Shown here: piece by piece, positions 56,103-64,000 of the stretch
How positions within the stretch are numbered: position 1 is the stretch's first letter
Layout of the letters: each line of letters opens with the position of its first letter
Source of the DNA: Chitinophagales bacterium
Lineage (GTDB): Bacteria > Bacteroidota > Bacteroidia > Chitinophagales > JADIYW01
Assembly: GCA_019694955.1 (NCBI GenBank)
Contig: JAIBAX010000005.1
Location: forward strand, 1-64,000
DNA length: 64,000 bases
Direction of reading: 5' to 3'
The notes under the pieces: model-generated
Seen by the model: only the letters and a program-made list of their open reading frames with translations
Databases searched by the model: none
What the model was told of the DNA's origin: nothing
Program-made: the position numbers and the translations under genes

Positions 56103-57062
56103 ATGAGACGCTTATTCCTTATAAGTTGTTTGCTGGTCATGCATACTATTTGCGGACAGACTACATCTTCAGGAATAGATACTACAGAGATTGTTACGAT
56201 TGGAGGGATTCAGCAATTCATTAAAATTAAAGGCAAAGAAAGGGCGAATCCTATATTGCTATATTTACATGGAGGTCCAGGTGAATCGGCAATGGAAGAT
56301 GCTGATACATTCACAAATAAGCTTCAGGAGTATTTTGTTGTTGTGCAGTGGGATCAGAGAGAAACAGGGCATACATTGGAGCTAAATCTCTCACCAGACC
56401 CATTAACAGTAAAACTAATGCAGAATGACACCTATGAATTGATAACAAAACTTCTTACAATGTTTGAAGACGAAAGATTATATTTAGTGGGTCATTCTTG
56501 GGGAAATGTTTTAGGGTTTGATATCGCTGACAAATACCCACAATTTTTGTATGCATATATTGCCATAAGCCCGCACATAAAAAATTCAGATAATATTTGG
56601 CTAGATAAAGTCAAGAAGTACGAAAAAGAAAAAAACAATCTGATTGCTGTAAGAGAGTTAGATACCATACAAGTTCCGTTTAAAAATTTTGAGCAAATGT
56701 TTACAGCACGCAAGTGGTTATCCGATTTCGAAGGAGACCCAGTGCCGGATTCTATGGTTGCTACCTATATAAAAATGTTAGAACCTTGGAGAAACACATG
56801 GTTTTCAGTTGTTAAAGAAGTGGACGAAATTGATTTCTCAAAAAGTTTAAAGCGAGTAGAATGTCCGATTTACTTTTTTCTAGGTAGAAATGACCACGTT
56901 ACACCTCCAACAATTTCTGCGCATTTCTATAAAAAACTAAAAACACCAGAGAAAAAATTGTTTTGGATGGAACAATCAGGACATTTAATACCAACAACAG
57001 AGCCTCAAAGATTACAAGAAATAATTATCAACTGCATACTTTTAAAAGCTACCACGAAATAA
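56103..57062 (+). CDS. Exported alpha/beta-hydrolase, proline-iminopeptidase-like (319 aa)
   Basis: A signal peptide (MRRLFLISCLLVMHTICGQ) precedes an alpha/beta-hydrolase: LYLHGGPGES as oxyanion region, VGHSWGN as nucleophile elbow, FLGRNDHVTPP with the acid, and QSGHLIP with the His. HGGPG is typical of prolyl iminopeptidase relatives. It is probably periplasmic. It follows the holin-like gene by 17 bp. Confidence 0.85.
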   Translation: MRRLFLISCLLVMHTICGQTTSSGIDTTEIVTIGGIQQFIKIKGKERANPILLYLHGGPGESAMEDADTFTNKLQEYFVVVQWDQRETGHTLELNLSPDPLTVKLMQNDTYELITKLLTMFEDERLYLVGHSWGNVLGFDIADKYPQFLYAYIAISPHIKNSDNIWLDKVKKYEKEKNNLIAVRELDTIQVPFKNFEQMFTARKWLSDFEGDPVPDSMVATYIKMLEPWRNTWFSVVKEVDEIDFSKSLKRVECPIYFFLGRNDHVTPPTISAHFYKKLKTPEKKLFWMEQSGHLIPTTEPQRLQEIIINCILLKATTK

Positions 57063-57181
57063 AGGTCATACCATTGCTAATTCAATCAATTAATTACGAC
57101 AATCCATATAATATTTAATGCACGAATAAATATTTAGGCTTACCTAATTATTTATTAATACAAATCTAATTTACATTATTA

Positions 57182-57189
57182 TATATTTG
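57182..57189 (+). promoter_or_regulatory. -7 box giving a predicted leaderless mntH mRNA
   Basis: TATATTTG ends four bases before the GTG start at 57194, so the predicted start of transcription coincides with the start codon. Confidence 0.5.
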
Positions 57190-57193
57190 CTCT

Positions 57194-58519
57194 GTGAAAA
57201 AGAATATAGGTTGGACAAGAGAAAGAACGAGTAAATCATTAGCGGAAGTTAATGGCAGCATATCAGTCCCACTTCATTCCGGGGTTTGGAAGAAGCTTCT
57301 AGCTTTTACAGGTCCCGGTTTAATGGTGGCAGTAGGATACATGGATCCGGGGAATTGGGCAACGGACATTGCCGGAGGTGCACGATTTGGGTACACTTTG
57401 CTATCGGTAATACTAATTTCCAATATTTTTGCCATGTTCTTACAGCATTTGGCAGTAAAACTAGGCCTGGCAACGGGAAGAGATTTGGCACAAGCATGTA
57501 GGGACAGTTATAGCACCCCGGTAAATTTCATCTTATGGATTTTTTGTGAGGTTGCGATAGCCGCCTGTGATTTGGCTGAAGTAATCGGTTCAGCATTGGC
57601 ATTAAATCTCTTGTTCGGCATACCTATGTTTTACGGCGTATTGATAACAATTATGGATGTCTTACTCATATTGTTCCTCACCAACAAAGGTTTTCGCATC
57701 TTAGAAATCATCATGGCCACACTAATTCTCACCATTTTATGTTGTTTTGGCTATGAAATGCTCGTTGCGAAACCCAATCCGGGAGAAATGCTTAAAGGCT
57801 TAGTGCCTACCTCAAAAATCTTATCCAACCCAGACATGTTATATATTGCCATTGGCATATTGGGTGCAACGGTTATGCCGCATAATCTGTATTTACACAG
57901 TAGCATTGTACAAACACGTGCTATTCAAAAAACATCGGCAGGGATAAAAAGTGCCATTAAGTTTGCTACCATAGATTCTTCTTTGTCGCTATTTATTGCC
58001 TTTTTTATCAATGCTTCCATCCTCATTCTTGCTGCTGCCTCTTTTCACAAGAGTGGCTTAGAGCATGTTGGCACAATTGAAGAAGCATACAAGTTGCTGA
58101 ATCCCATTTTAGGTGTGAAATTTGCCGCCGTTTTTTTTGGAATTGCCCTTTTAGCTTCCGGGCAAAATGCTACTGTAACCGGCACCCTAGCCGGACAAAT
58201 CGTTATGGAAGGATTTTTAGATATCCGTTTAAAACCTTGGCAAAGGCGTCTAATCACGCGATTAATAGCGGTCATTCCTGCATTGATTGTTACCTATATC
58301 TCGGGGGAAAATGGCGTTACGGACTTGTTGGTATTAAGTCAGGTGATACTGTCTTTACAGCTTAGTTTCGCTGTCATTCCATTGGTTTCATTCACTTCAG
58401 ATGCTGCTAAAATGGGTGAGTTTGTCAATAAAAAATGGTTAATTATAACTGTTTGGGGCATTGCCCTTACCATCGTTTCTCTAAATATTTACTTACTTTA
58501 CCAAACATTTTTTGGTTAG
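57194..58519 (+). CDS. mntH: Nramp-family Mn2+/Fe2+ transporter (441 aa)
   Basis: It imports Mn2+ or Fe2+ with protons. Eleven or so helices are present. The metal-binding motifs are GYMDPGN (Asp51, Asn54) in the first helix and VMPHNLYLHSS in the sixth (around residue 228); ASGQNATVTGTLAGQIVMEG is the family signature. The start is GTG at 57194; no better ATG precedes DPGN. The stop is one base before the MBL gene start codon. Confidence 0.95.
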   Translation: MKKNIGWTRERTSKSLAEVNGSISVPLHSGVWKKLLAFTGPGLMVAVGYMDPGNWATDIAGGARFGYTLLSVILISNIFAMFLQHLAVKLGLATGRDLAQACRDSYSTPVNFILWIFCEVAIAACDLAEVIGSALALNLLFGIPMFYGVLITIMDVLLILFLTNKGFRILEIIMATLILTILCCFGYEMLVAKPNPGEMLKGLVPTSKILSNPDMLYIAIGILGATVMPHNLYLHSSIVQTRAIQKTSAGIKSAIKFATIDSSLSLFIAFFINASILILAAASFHKSGLEHVGTIEEAYKLLNPILGVKFAAVFFGIALLASGQNATVTGTLAGQIVMEGFLDIRLKPWQRRLITRLIAVIPALIVTYISGENGVTDLLVLSQVILSLQLSFAVIPLVSFTSDAAKMGEFVNKKWLIITVWGIALTIVSLNIYLLYQTFFG

Positions 58520-58520
58520 T

Positions 58521-59516
58521 ATGGCAAAATCTACAAGATGCAACCCGCATCTTTCATTTATCAAGGAAGGTTATGATGGCAATACCATTATCGATGGTCA
58601 ATATGTATATAAAAACAAGTTGGAAAAAGTACCTTTTGAGCATTTGGCAAAATGGTTGCTAACGAAAAATCCTCAGAAACGAGAAAAGAAAGCAGATACC
58701 TATATTCCTGAAGTAGATAAATCTAAAAAAATCCTCCACGAAAAGAAGGATTTTATAATGTGGCTAGGACATGCTACTTTTTTAATACAAGTTGACGGTA
58801 TTCGTATCATCACGGATCCGGTTTTGGATAATATTTCATTTTTCCTAAAACGGAGATGCCCGCTGCCTTGCCATATTGCTGAATTAAAGGATATAGATTA
58901 TATCATTTTATCACATGGTCATCGCGATCATTTGGACATTTCCTCACTTTGTAAACTATACGACCACAACCCAAATGCAAAAGTTTTGTGTCCGTTAAAT
59001 ATTGGGCAGATTATTCGTAAAAATACGCCTTACCATAATATTACGGAGGCGGGATGGTGGCAAAGATATGATGAAGAAGCTATAAGAATAGAATTTCTTC
59101 CTGCGAAACACTGGAACAGAAGGCATCTTACAGATTTTAATACGACTTTATGGGGAAGTTTTGGCATATATGGTTCGAATGTTTCTATTTATTTTGCTGG
59201 TGATACCGCATTAGGGGAACATTTTAAACAAATCAAGGAAACTTGCGGTGCGTTTGATTATTGTTTAATGCCTGTTGGCGCTTATAAGCCAAGATTTATC
59301 ATGGAATGGGCGCATACATCGCCGGAAGAAGCTGTGGAAGCCTTTCATCATTTAGAAGGTAAAGTCTTTATTCCCATGCACTATGGTACTTTTGACTTAA
59401 GTGACGAACCAGCCGGTGAGCCGATACAACAACTTAGGCAAATGGAGAAAGCACACGAAATCCAAGGGAAACTCCTTATACCAAAACTGGGAGAATTAGT
59501 TTATCCGGCATCGTAG
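58521..59516 (+). CDS. MBL-fold hydrolase, NAPE-PLD/RomA-like (331 aa)
   Basis: WLGHATFLIQVDGIRIITDP and LSHGHRDHLD (HxHxDH motif), FAGDTALGEHF and PMHYGTF supply the metal ligands of the metallo-beta-lactamase fold in the NAPE-PLD/L-ascorbate-6-phosphate-lactonase-like group. It starts one base after the mntH stop and is likely cotranscribed. The substrate is unknown. Its last 16 bp overlap the end of the convergent ferredoxin gene. Confidence 0.9.
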   Translation: MAKSTRCNPHLSFIKEGYDGNTIIDGQYVYKNKLEKVPFEHLAKWLLTKNPQKREKKADTYIPEVDKSKKILHEKKDFIMWLGHATFLIQVDGIRIITDPVLDNISFFLKRRCPLPCHIAELKDIDYIILSHGHRDHLDISSLCKLYDHNPNAKVLCPLNIGQIIRKNTPYHNITEAGWWQRYDEEAIRIEFLPAKHWNRRHLTDFNTTLWGSFGIYGSNVSIYFAGDTALGEHFKQIKETCGAFDYCLMPVGAYKPRFIMEWAHTSPEEAVEAFHHLEGKVFIPMHYGTFDLSDEPAGEPIQQLRQMEKAHEIQGKLLIPKLGELVYPAS

Positions 59517-59782
59517 TTTACGACACAATTATGGCTTTTGGGATGAGATTGACAGGTTAGAATAAAGCCTTCTTCTTTCTCTTCTTCTGTTAGTGGCTCA
59601 TCATCGTCCATTTCTACCTCACCTTCTTCTAAAAGTGCTTTACAACTGCAACACGCCGCTACTCGACATGCATAGGGAGGATCTATATTTGCTTCTATAG
59701 CTGCTTCTAAAATGGTTTGTCCTTCTTCAACTTTCAACTCATAGTTCTGTCCGTCAAGAATTACCTTTACTGTATAAGACAT
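59501..59782 (-). CDS. 2Fe-2S ferredoxin (93 aa)
   Basis: Plant-type ferredoxin with ligands YACRVAACCSC (C-x4-C-x2-C) and a last Cys in FILTCQSHP. The extra Cys between the second and third ligands is uncommon. The acidic stretch MDDDEPLTEEEKEEG is typical of an electron-transfer surface. Its partner is unknown. Confidence 0.92.
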   Translation of the reverse strand: MSYTVKVILDGQNYELKVEEGQTILEAAIEANIDPPYACRVAACCSCKALLEEGEVEMDDDEPLTEEEKEEGFILTCQSHPKSHNCVVNYDAG

Positions 59783-59806
59783 GTATAAAAATTAAACTTA
59801 ATAAAT

Positions 59807-60598
59807 TTAGTTCATGAGCACATTCTGTAAAACATAGACCGTATTATTGATAAAATGGTACGGTTTAGGTCTGAACAGAGGGATGGTATTGTGAATGTAA
59901 ATCGCATTTACCTGTTTGATGTTATAGGCATTTACTTGAATGATGCCCTGAGAGGAAGCCCCAAGTTCTGATAATTCTTCTTTTGTAAAAGTACAACTGG
60001 TAGAAGTACCCGTCTTAACTTTGTAAACGAACTTACCAGAAGCATTTCCAATGGCATATACTACCTCGTAAGCACCAGTTACGGGAAAATTCAGAACGGT
60101 AAAATTGGTGTCGATATCTATTACGGCTTGATTCCTAACTACTGGGGATGAAGGGAATGTACCTACCGTTATTGTATCTGGAACGATGATTCCACCGCCG
60201 CCAACAATACTCCATATAGAACCGGAAGAGAAATCAATGACTTGCTCCAATCCTTCACCTGTATTGATATTGTAGCAATTATTCGGATAAAGCGCCATGG
60301 CTTTTGCATTTATGGATACATTTCCCACATTTTTAACATTACCTCTGCTAACAAGGGTATCATAAAAACATGCTGTCCCGCTTGTTCTTTGGTACTGTTC
60401 TAATGAATCCACCACTATGGTAAGTTTATTCGCAATGCCATAACCCCAAGAGTTGGCAGGAATGGTAATACCAATTTTTCCATCACGTAAAGTATTAAAC
60501 TCAGAAGGAGTATCCGGTCCCGGCTCTTGATTACAAGCCGTAAGAACAAAAAACACGCTCAATAATAATGAGAAACGGATTAAAACTATTTTCAACAT
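59807..60598 (-). CDS. Lipoprotein of unknown function (263 aa)
   Basis: Lipobox LTAC with Cys22 after a hydrophobic signal. The mature part is beta-rich with glycine stretches (WSIVGGGGIIVPD). No family recognised. It is probably exposed on the outer membrane. Confidence 0.6.
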   Translation of the reverse strand: MLKIVLIRFSLLLSVFFVLTACNQEPGPDTPSEFNTLRDGKIGITIPANSWGYGIANKLTIVVDSLEQYQRTSGTACFYDTLVSRGNVKNVGNVSINAKAMALYPNNCYNINTGEGLEQVIDFSSGSIWSIVGGGGIIVPDTITVGTFPSSPVVRNQAVIDIDTNFTVLNFPVTGAYEVVYAIGNASGKFVYKVKTGTSTSCTFTKEELSELGASSQGIIQVNAYNIKQVNAIYIHNTIPLFRPKPYHFINNTVYVLQNVLMN

Positions 60599-60721
60599 AT
60601 TGTTATGATATTCAATTAAATAAATACAATAGTCAAAAATATAAAACTTTTACTGAAATAAAAAATCTACATCCTGTTAAAACATGTATGAACAAAAAAT
60701 ATTTTACAAAATGACAACAAC

Positions 60722-61258
60722 CTAATGCAATTCTGTAATATCAACGCCCGTTTTTGAAGAAACTGCCTGCAATTGATTATTAGGACATGAGCCAATCAAG
60801 TAATAGCGACAACAAAATACAATGGGAGGTCCCTCACCTATAAGTTGGATATGGTGCACTTCAGGGTCACAAGAATTCCAACCGGGTGGCAATGGGATAG
60901 AAAAACGAATCTCACAGCCTTTATCGGCATTTAACCCCGTTGATATGCCGTCAAACTTAAAGTCCTTAATAGATGCAGTGCTACTGGCAATAAATACTAA
61001 TTTGCTGTCCGTATTATAAACAACCAAATCCCCCTTCTTTTGCTGTTTATTGCTAAAACAACCACCCCATTTCACCACTTGACTATCATGCAACTTGAAG
61101 AAATCGTCGTTTTTAGGATTACATTGATAAGCGCATTGGTAAGTTTCTGTGTGATGTTTAGCGTCTTTGTGAATAATTTCTAACTGCTGTTGTTGATATA
61201 CAATAGAAGTCATTGTTAAGGTTATTATGGTTAAAGTTACTGACTTAAGAATTGACAT
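60722..61258 (-). CDS. Secreted hypothetical protein (178 aa)
   Basis: A hydrophobic N-terminus (MSILKSVTLTIITLTMTSIV) suggests export. Cys-containing blocks are CAYQCNPKND, WGGCFSNKQQ, GCEIRFSIPLPPGWNSCDP and VFCCRYYLIGSC. No family recognised. It stands alone between AT-rich flanks. Confidence 0.5.
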   Translation of the reverse strand: MSILKSVTLTIITLTMTSIVYQQQQLEIIHKDAKHHTETYQCAYQCNPKNDDFFKLHDSQVVKWGGCFSNKQQKKGDLVVYNTDSKLVFIASSTASIKDFKFDGISTGLNADKGCEIRFSIPLPPGWNSCDPEVHHIQLIGEGPPIVFCCRYYLIGSCPNNQLQAVSSKTGVDITELH

Positions 61259-61426
61259 AACCGACCATTTATAAAATCATTCTAATGTAACAAATATACA
61301 CTCCAAAAGGATAAGAATCAACTATTATATTATTTTTTAATCTATATTAATTTCATAATACAAATATTTACATATTAAAAAATAAATTCATAAAAATATC
61401 GCAACCGCATTTGCACAAGGTTCTGA

Positions 61427-62527
61427 TTATTTTGTTGACACATTGACAGCATTATTCATGACTTTGGTTTGGTGCCTGATAGACTCTTGATGAATGGCTT
61501 CGAACATTTCTTTAATAAACGCTTCAGTAAGATCTTTTTTCAAGCCTTTTTCTATCCTGTCGTGTACAATCTCATCCCAGCGATTGGTTTGCAGAATGGT
61601 AATATTATTATCGCGTTTAAATTCTCCGATTTGTTTGGCGATATCCATTCTTTCTGAAAGAATTTCCATTACATAATTATCCAACCTATCAATTCTGTGT
61701 CGAAGGTCGTCTAATTGATTGGCGGTTATCTCGGGTTTGCTTTGTCGAATAATCAATCCTGCAATAATTTCTCCTAACCGCTCAGGTGTAACCTGTTGAG
61801 CGGCATCACTCCACGCATTATCCGGATCTCTATGACTTTCTAACATGAGTCCGTCAAAATCCAAGTCCATCGCCTTTTGTGCTACCGAAGCCAGTAAGTC
61901 CCTACCGCCGCAGATATGGCTTGGATCGCAAAATATGGGCAAACCCGGCTCCAACCTTCTCAATTCAACGGGCAGTTCCCACATGGGTTTATTTCTATAC
62001 TTTGTTTTTTCGTAAGAAGAAAATCCGCGGTGCAACGCTCCTAATCGGGTAATTCCAGCTCTATTCATTCTTTCTAAGGCGCCTAACCACAATTGCAAAT
62101 CAGGATTTACGGGATTCTTTACAATAACCGGAATATCCACTCCTTCCAAAGCATCCGCAATTTCCTGAACAGAAAATGGATTAGCGGTGGTTCTTGCACC
62201 TATCCACAAAATATCTACTCCAGCTTTTAAGCAATCGAACACGTGTTCTCTGGTGGCAACTTCCACGGCAATAGGTTTTCCGATGGCTTGTCCGGCTTTT
62301 TTCAACCATGGCAATGCCAGTTTACCCAATCCTTCGAAACCGCCGGGGCGTGTTCTTGGCTTCCAAATTCCGGCACGCAACACATCAATACCTTTGTCAG
62401 CCAATCCCAAGGCCGTTTCCATCAATTGTTCTTCACTTTCTGCACTGCATGGACCAGAGACAATTACTGGTTTCTCGAAACTAAAACCCCACTCTATAAG
62501 CGGTTTTACATTTAATTTGCTACTCAT
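61427..62527 (-). CDS. aroF: Bifunctional DAHP synthase/chorismate mutase (366 aa)
   Basis: The N-terminal ~260 residues form a type I-beta DAHP synthase: VIVSGPCSAESEEQL, LRAGIWKPRTRPGGFEG, FCDPSHICGGRD and LMLESHRDPDNAWSD. A chorismate mutase of the AroQ type follows (LDDLRHRIDRLDNYVMEILS ... AKQIGEFKRDNN). The enzyme controls entry to and the branch of aromatic synthesis; feedback by prephenate on such fusions is known in relatives. It is the last gene of the operon, 11 bp after tyrA. Confidence 0.95.
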   Translation of the reverse strand: MSSKLNVKPLIEWGFSFEKPVIVSGPCSAESEEQLMETALGLADKGIDVLRAGIWKPRTRPGGFEGLGKLALPWLKKAGQAIGKPIAVEVATREHVFDCLKAGVDILWIGARTTANPFSVQEIADALEGVDIPVIVKNPVNPDLQLWLGALERMNRAGITRLGALHRGFSSYEKTKYRNKPMWELPVELRRLEPGLPIFCDPSHICGGRDLLASVAQKAMDLDFDGLMLESHRDPDNAWSDAAQQVTPERLGEIIAGLIIRQSKPEITANQLDDLRHRIDRLDNYVMEILSERMDIAKQIGEFKRDNNITILQTNRWDEIVHDRIEKGLKKDLTEAFIKEMFEAIHQESIRHQTKVMNNAVNVSTK

Positions 62528-62538
62528 ATCTTTACTTT

Positions 62539-63378
62539 TTATTTTAAAATCTTTTTTATTTCATTTGCTTGCGACATAAACCCTGCCAACTCGGTAAATT
62601 TATTTTTGTTCACTAAATTTCTAAAGTGGTACATTTTTTCGATATAGGTATCCATCACTTCGAGGATATTTTCCTTGTTTTGTTCAAAAATTTGCGACCA
62701 CATTTCAGGGCTTGATTTTGCTAAACGCACGGTAGATTCAAAACCACCTCCCGCCATTTCCAGTATGGCTTCCTCATCTTTTTCCTTTTCTAACACTGTA
62801 GAAGCCAACACGAATGAACTAATATGTGAAACATGCGAAATATAAGCGGCATGTATATCATGCGATTTTGCATCCATGTATTTAATATTCATCTTCAATG
62901 TGTGGAACAACTGCTCCACTTTTTCTACAGCATCGAAGTCAGCATCATTTGCATCGCAGAGTATACACACTTTATTATCAAACAATCCACTGAATGCGGC
63001 TTCGGGACCAGAATTTTCGGTTCCTGCCATGGGATGTGCGGCAACAAATCTACTGCGTTTAGGGTGACCCCTTACTGCTTCAACGATATTGTATTTTGTA
63101 GAACCCATATCCGTAACTACAGCATGGTGAACATTATCCAAGACATATTTCAATTCTTCCACCAGAATATTGACTGGAACACATAAAACAATAACATCTG
63201 CTTCTGCGATGGCTTCATCCTTTGTAACAATACGATCTACCAACCCGAGTTCGAGGGCCTTTTTTGCTGACCGCTCTGTCCGTGTGACACCGAGTACCTC
63301 TGAGGCAAATCCCCTACCCTTCAGGTCAATTGCCATTGAGCCTCCAATCAAACCAACGCCAAAGATTGCTACTTTCAT
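62539..63378 (-). CDS. tyrA: Prephenate dehydrogenase (279 aa)
   Basis: NAD-binding VAIFGVGLIGGSMAIDL at the N-terminus, TDMGSTKYNIVE, HPMAGTENSGPEAA, and a helical dimer region with HDIHAAYISHVSH. It converts prephenate to 4-hydroxyphenylpyruvate. It overlaps the aminotransferase stop by 4 bp. Confidence 0.95.
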   Translation of the reverse strand: MKVAIFGVGLIGGSMAIDLKGRGFASEVLGVTRTERSAKKALELGLVDRIVTKDEAIAEADVIVLCVPVNILVEELKYVLDNVHHAVVTDMGSTKYNIVEAVRGHPKRSRFVAAHPMAGTENSGPEAAFSGLFDNKVCILCDANDADFDAVEKVEQLFHTLKMNIKYMDAKSHDIHAAYISHVSHISSFVLASTVLEKEKDEEAILEMAGGGFESTVRLAKSSPEMWSQIFEQNKENILEVMDTYIEKMYHFRNLVNKNKFTELAGFMSQANEIKKILK

Positions 63379-64000
63379 AGTTCCAACCGTTTTATTCTTT
63401 GAAGGGCTTCCTGCAACATTGATTCCGGGCTACACAGTGAAATCCTGAGGTATCTGGCACCATTACTGCCGAAAATAAAGCCTGGTGTAATAAATACATC
63501 TGCATCATACAAAATAATATCTGCCAACTCACCGCTATCTTTATAAGAATCGGGAATTTTCGCCCATAAAAACATGCCTACTTGATGCTTGTCATATCTA
63601 CATTGTAAGGCATCCATGATGGCATAAGCCAATTCTCTTCGCTGTTCATACACTTTGTTACGCTCCTGATGCCAAGTGGATGTGTTCCTTAGTGCGCTCA
63701 CTGCGGCTTCCTGCATAGGCAAAAACATACCGGAATCTACATTGCTCTTTACCTTTAATACTGTTGATATATAATCTTTTGCACCACACAGCATACCGAT
63801 TCTCCAGCCAGCCATATTATGTGATTTGCTCAAAGAATTGAGTTCCAAACATACTTCTTTACTGCCTTCTACTTGAAATATGCTGACGGGTTTCCCTTCA
63901 TTTAAGACTAAACTATATGGGTTGTCATTCACTACAAGAATGCTGTATTTATTGGCAATTTCTATAACTTTTTCAAACATGGCCATATCTCCCTTACTAC
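63375..64000 (-). CDS. Class I/II aminotransferase, 5' part outside the window
   Basis: The frame is open to the window edge and begins internally. DNPYSLVLNEGKPVSIFQ, ELNSLSKSHNMAGWRIGML (PLP Lys) and GANGARYLRISL-type (FGSNGARYLRISLC) blocks are typical of aspartate/LL-DAP/aromatic aminotransferases. In this operon it probably transaminates phenylpyruvate or 4-hydroxyphenylpyruvate. The internal ATG at 63986 is not the true start. Confidence 0.88.
   Translation of the reverse strand, partial: SKGDMAMFEKVIEIANKYSILVVNDNPYSLVLNEGKPVSIFQVEGSKEVCLELNSLSKSHNMAGWRIGMLCGAKDYISTVLKVKSNVDSGMFLPMQEAAVSALRNTSTWHQERNKVYEQRRELAYAIMDALQCRYDKHQVGMFLWAKIPDSYKDSGELADIILYDADVFITPGFIFGSNGARYLRISLCSPESMLQEALQRIKRLEL

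Overview
The window is almost entirely DNA of an AT-rich, gliding-type member of the Bacteroidota, probably the Chitinophagales. The signs are secreted proteins with C-terminal type IX secretion (T9SS) sorting domains, TAnnTTTG -7 promoter boxes, weak Shine-Dalgarno sequences, a DAHP synthase-chorismate mutase fusion, and an aceB-aceA glyoxylate operon. The exception is the first ~314 bases. On the minus strand these read as the start of an invertebrate-type chitin-binding gene: a signal-peptide exon, a 56-nt GT..AG intron, and a six-cysteine peritrophin-A domain running off the edge. This implies a host/bacterium junction, either a chimeric contig or a transfer, within about 315-378.

Layout. 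379-7707: a giant T9SS-secreted surface protein and a small secreted partner. 7436-16011 and 16057-24632: two direct copies of an 8,576-bp unit that appear identical. Each carries a secreted esterase-like gene, tRNA-Met, clpS-aat (N-degron pathway), an SRPBCC gene, tspO and aceB-aceA (glyoxylate shunt). The copies are joined by a 51-bp filler identical to an internal piece of dndC 13.5 kb further on, with 4-bp and 2-bp microhomologies at its ends. That is the signature of a templated-insertion duplication.

24808-38154: a ten-gene, tightly coupled operon related to DNA phosphorothioation (Dnd) systems. The order is DUF4007 protein, 1072-aa P-loop ATPase, DndC-like sulfurtransferase, DUF262 protein, SIR2 protein, DndA cysteine desulfurase, PLD-like/DEAD helicase, 76-aa protein, DndD-like SMC ATPase and a 174-aa protein. 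A small helix-turn-helix gene follows. No dndB, recognisable dndE or dndFGH is seen. A SIR2-type putative NADase is embedded between the modification genes, making this the best candidate for an unusual defence system.

38340-47757: an accessory region of mostly orphan small genes. Three related 117-166-bp intergenic repeats flank a gene with an in-frame stop, a ParDE toxin-antitoxin pair and a propeller-like gene, resembling a cassette array without an integrase. Further on are a signal-peptidase-like protein lacking both catalytic residues, a DUF2200 gene broken by an 85-bp insertion, and DUF1801, SMI1/KNR4-like, DUF4259 and primase-like proteins.

47902-64000: ordinary chromosomal genes. 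They include a di-haem cytochrome-like membrane protein, ornithine aminotransferase, an EamA transporter, small stress/membrane proteins, lipoproteins, an alpha/beta hydrolase, an Nramp metal transporter, an MBL hydrolase and a ferredoxin. The window ends in a minus-strand aromatic amino-acid operon (aminotransferase, tyrA, DAHP synthase-chorismate mutase). No rRNA, CRISPR array, transposase or integrase was seen.
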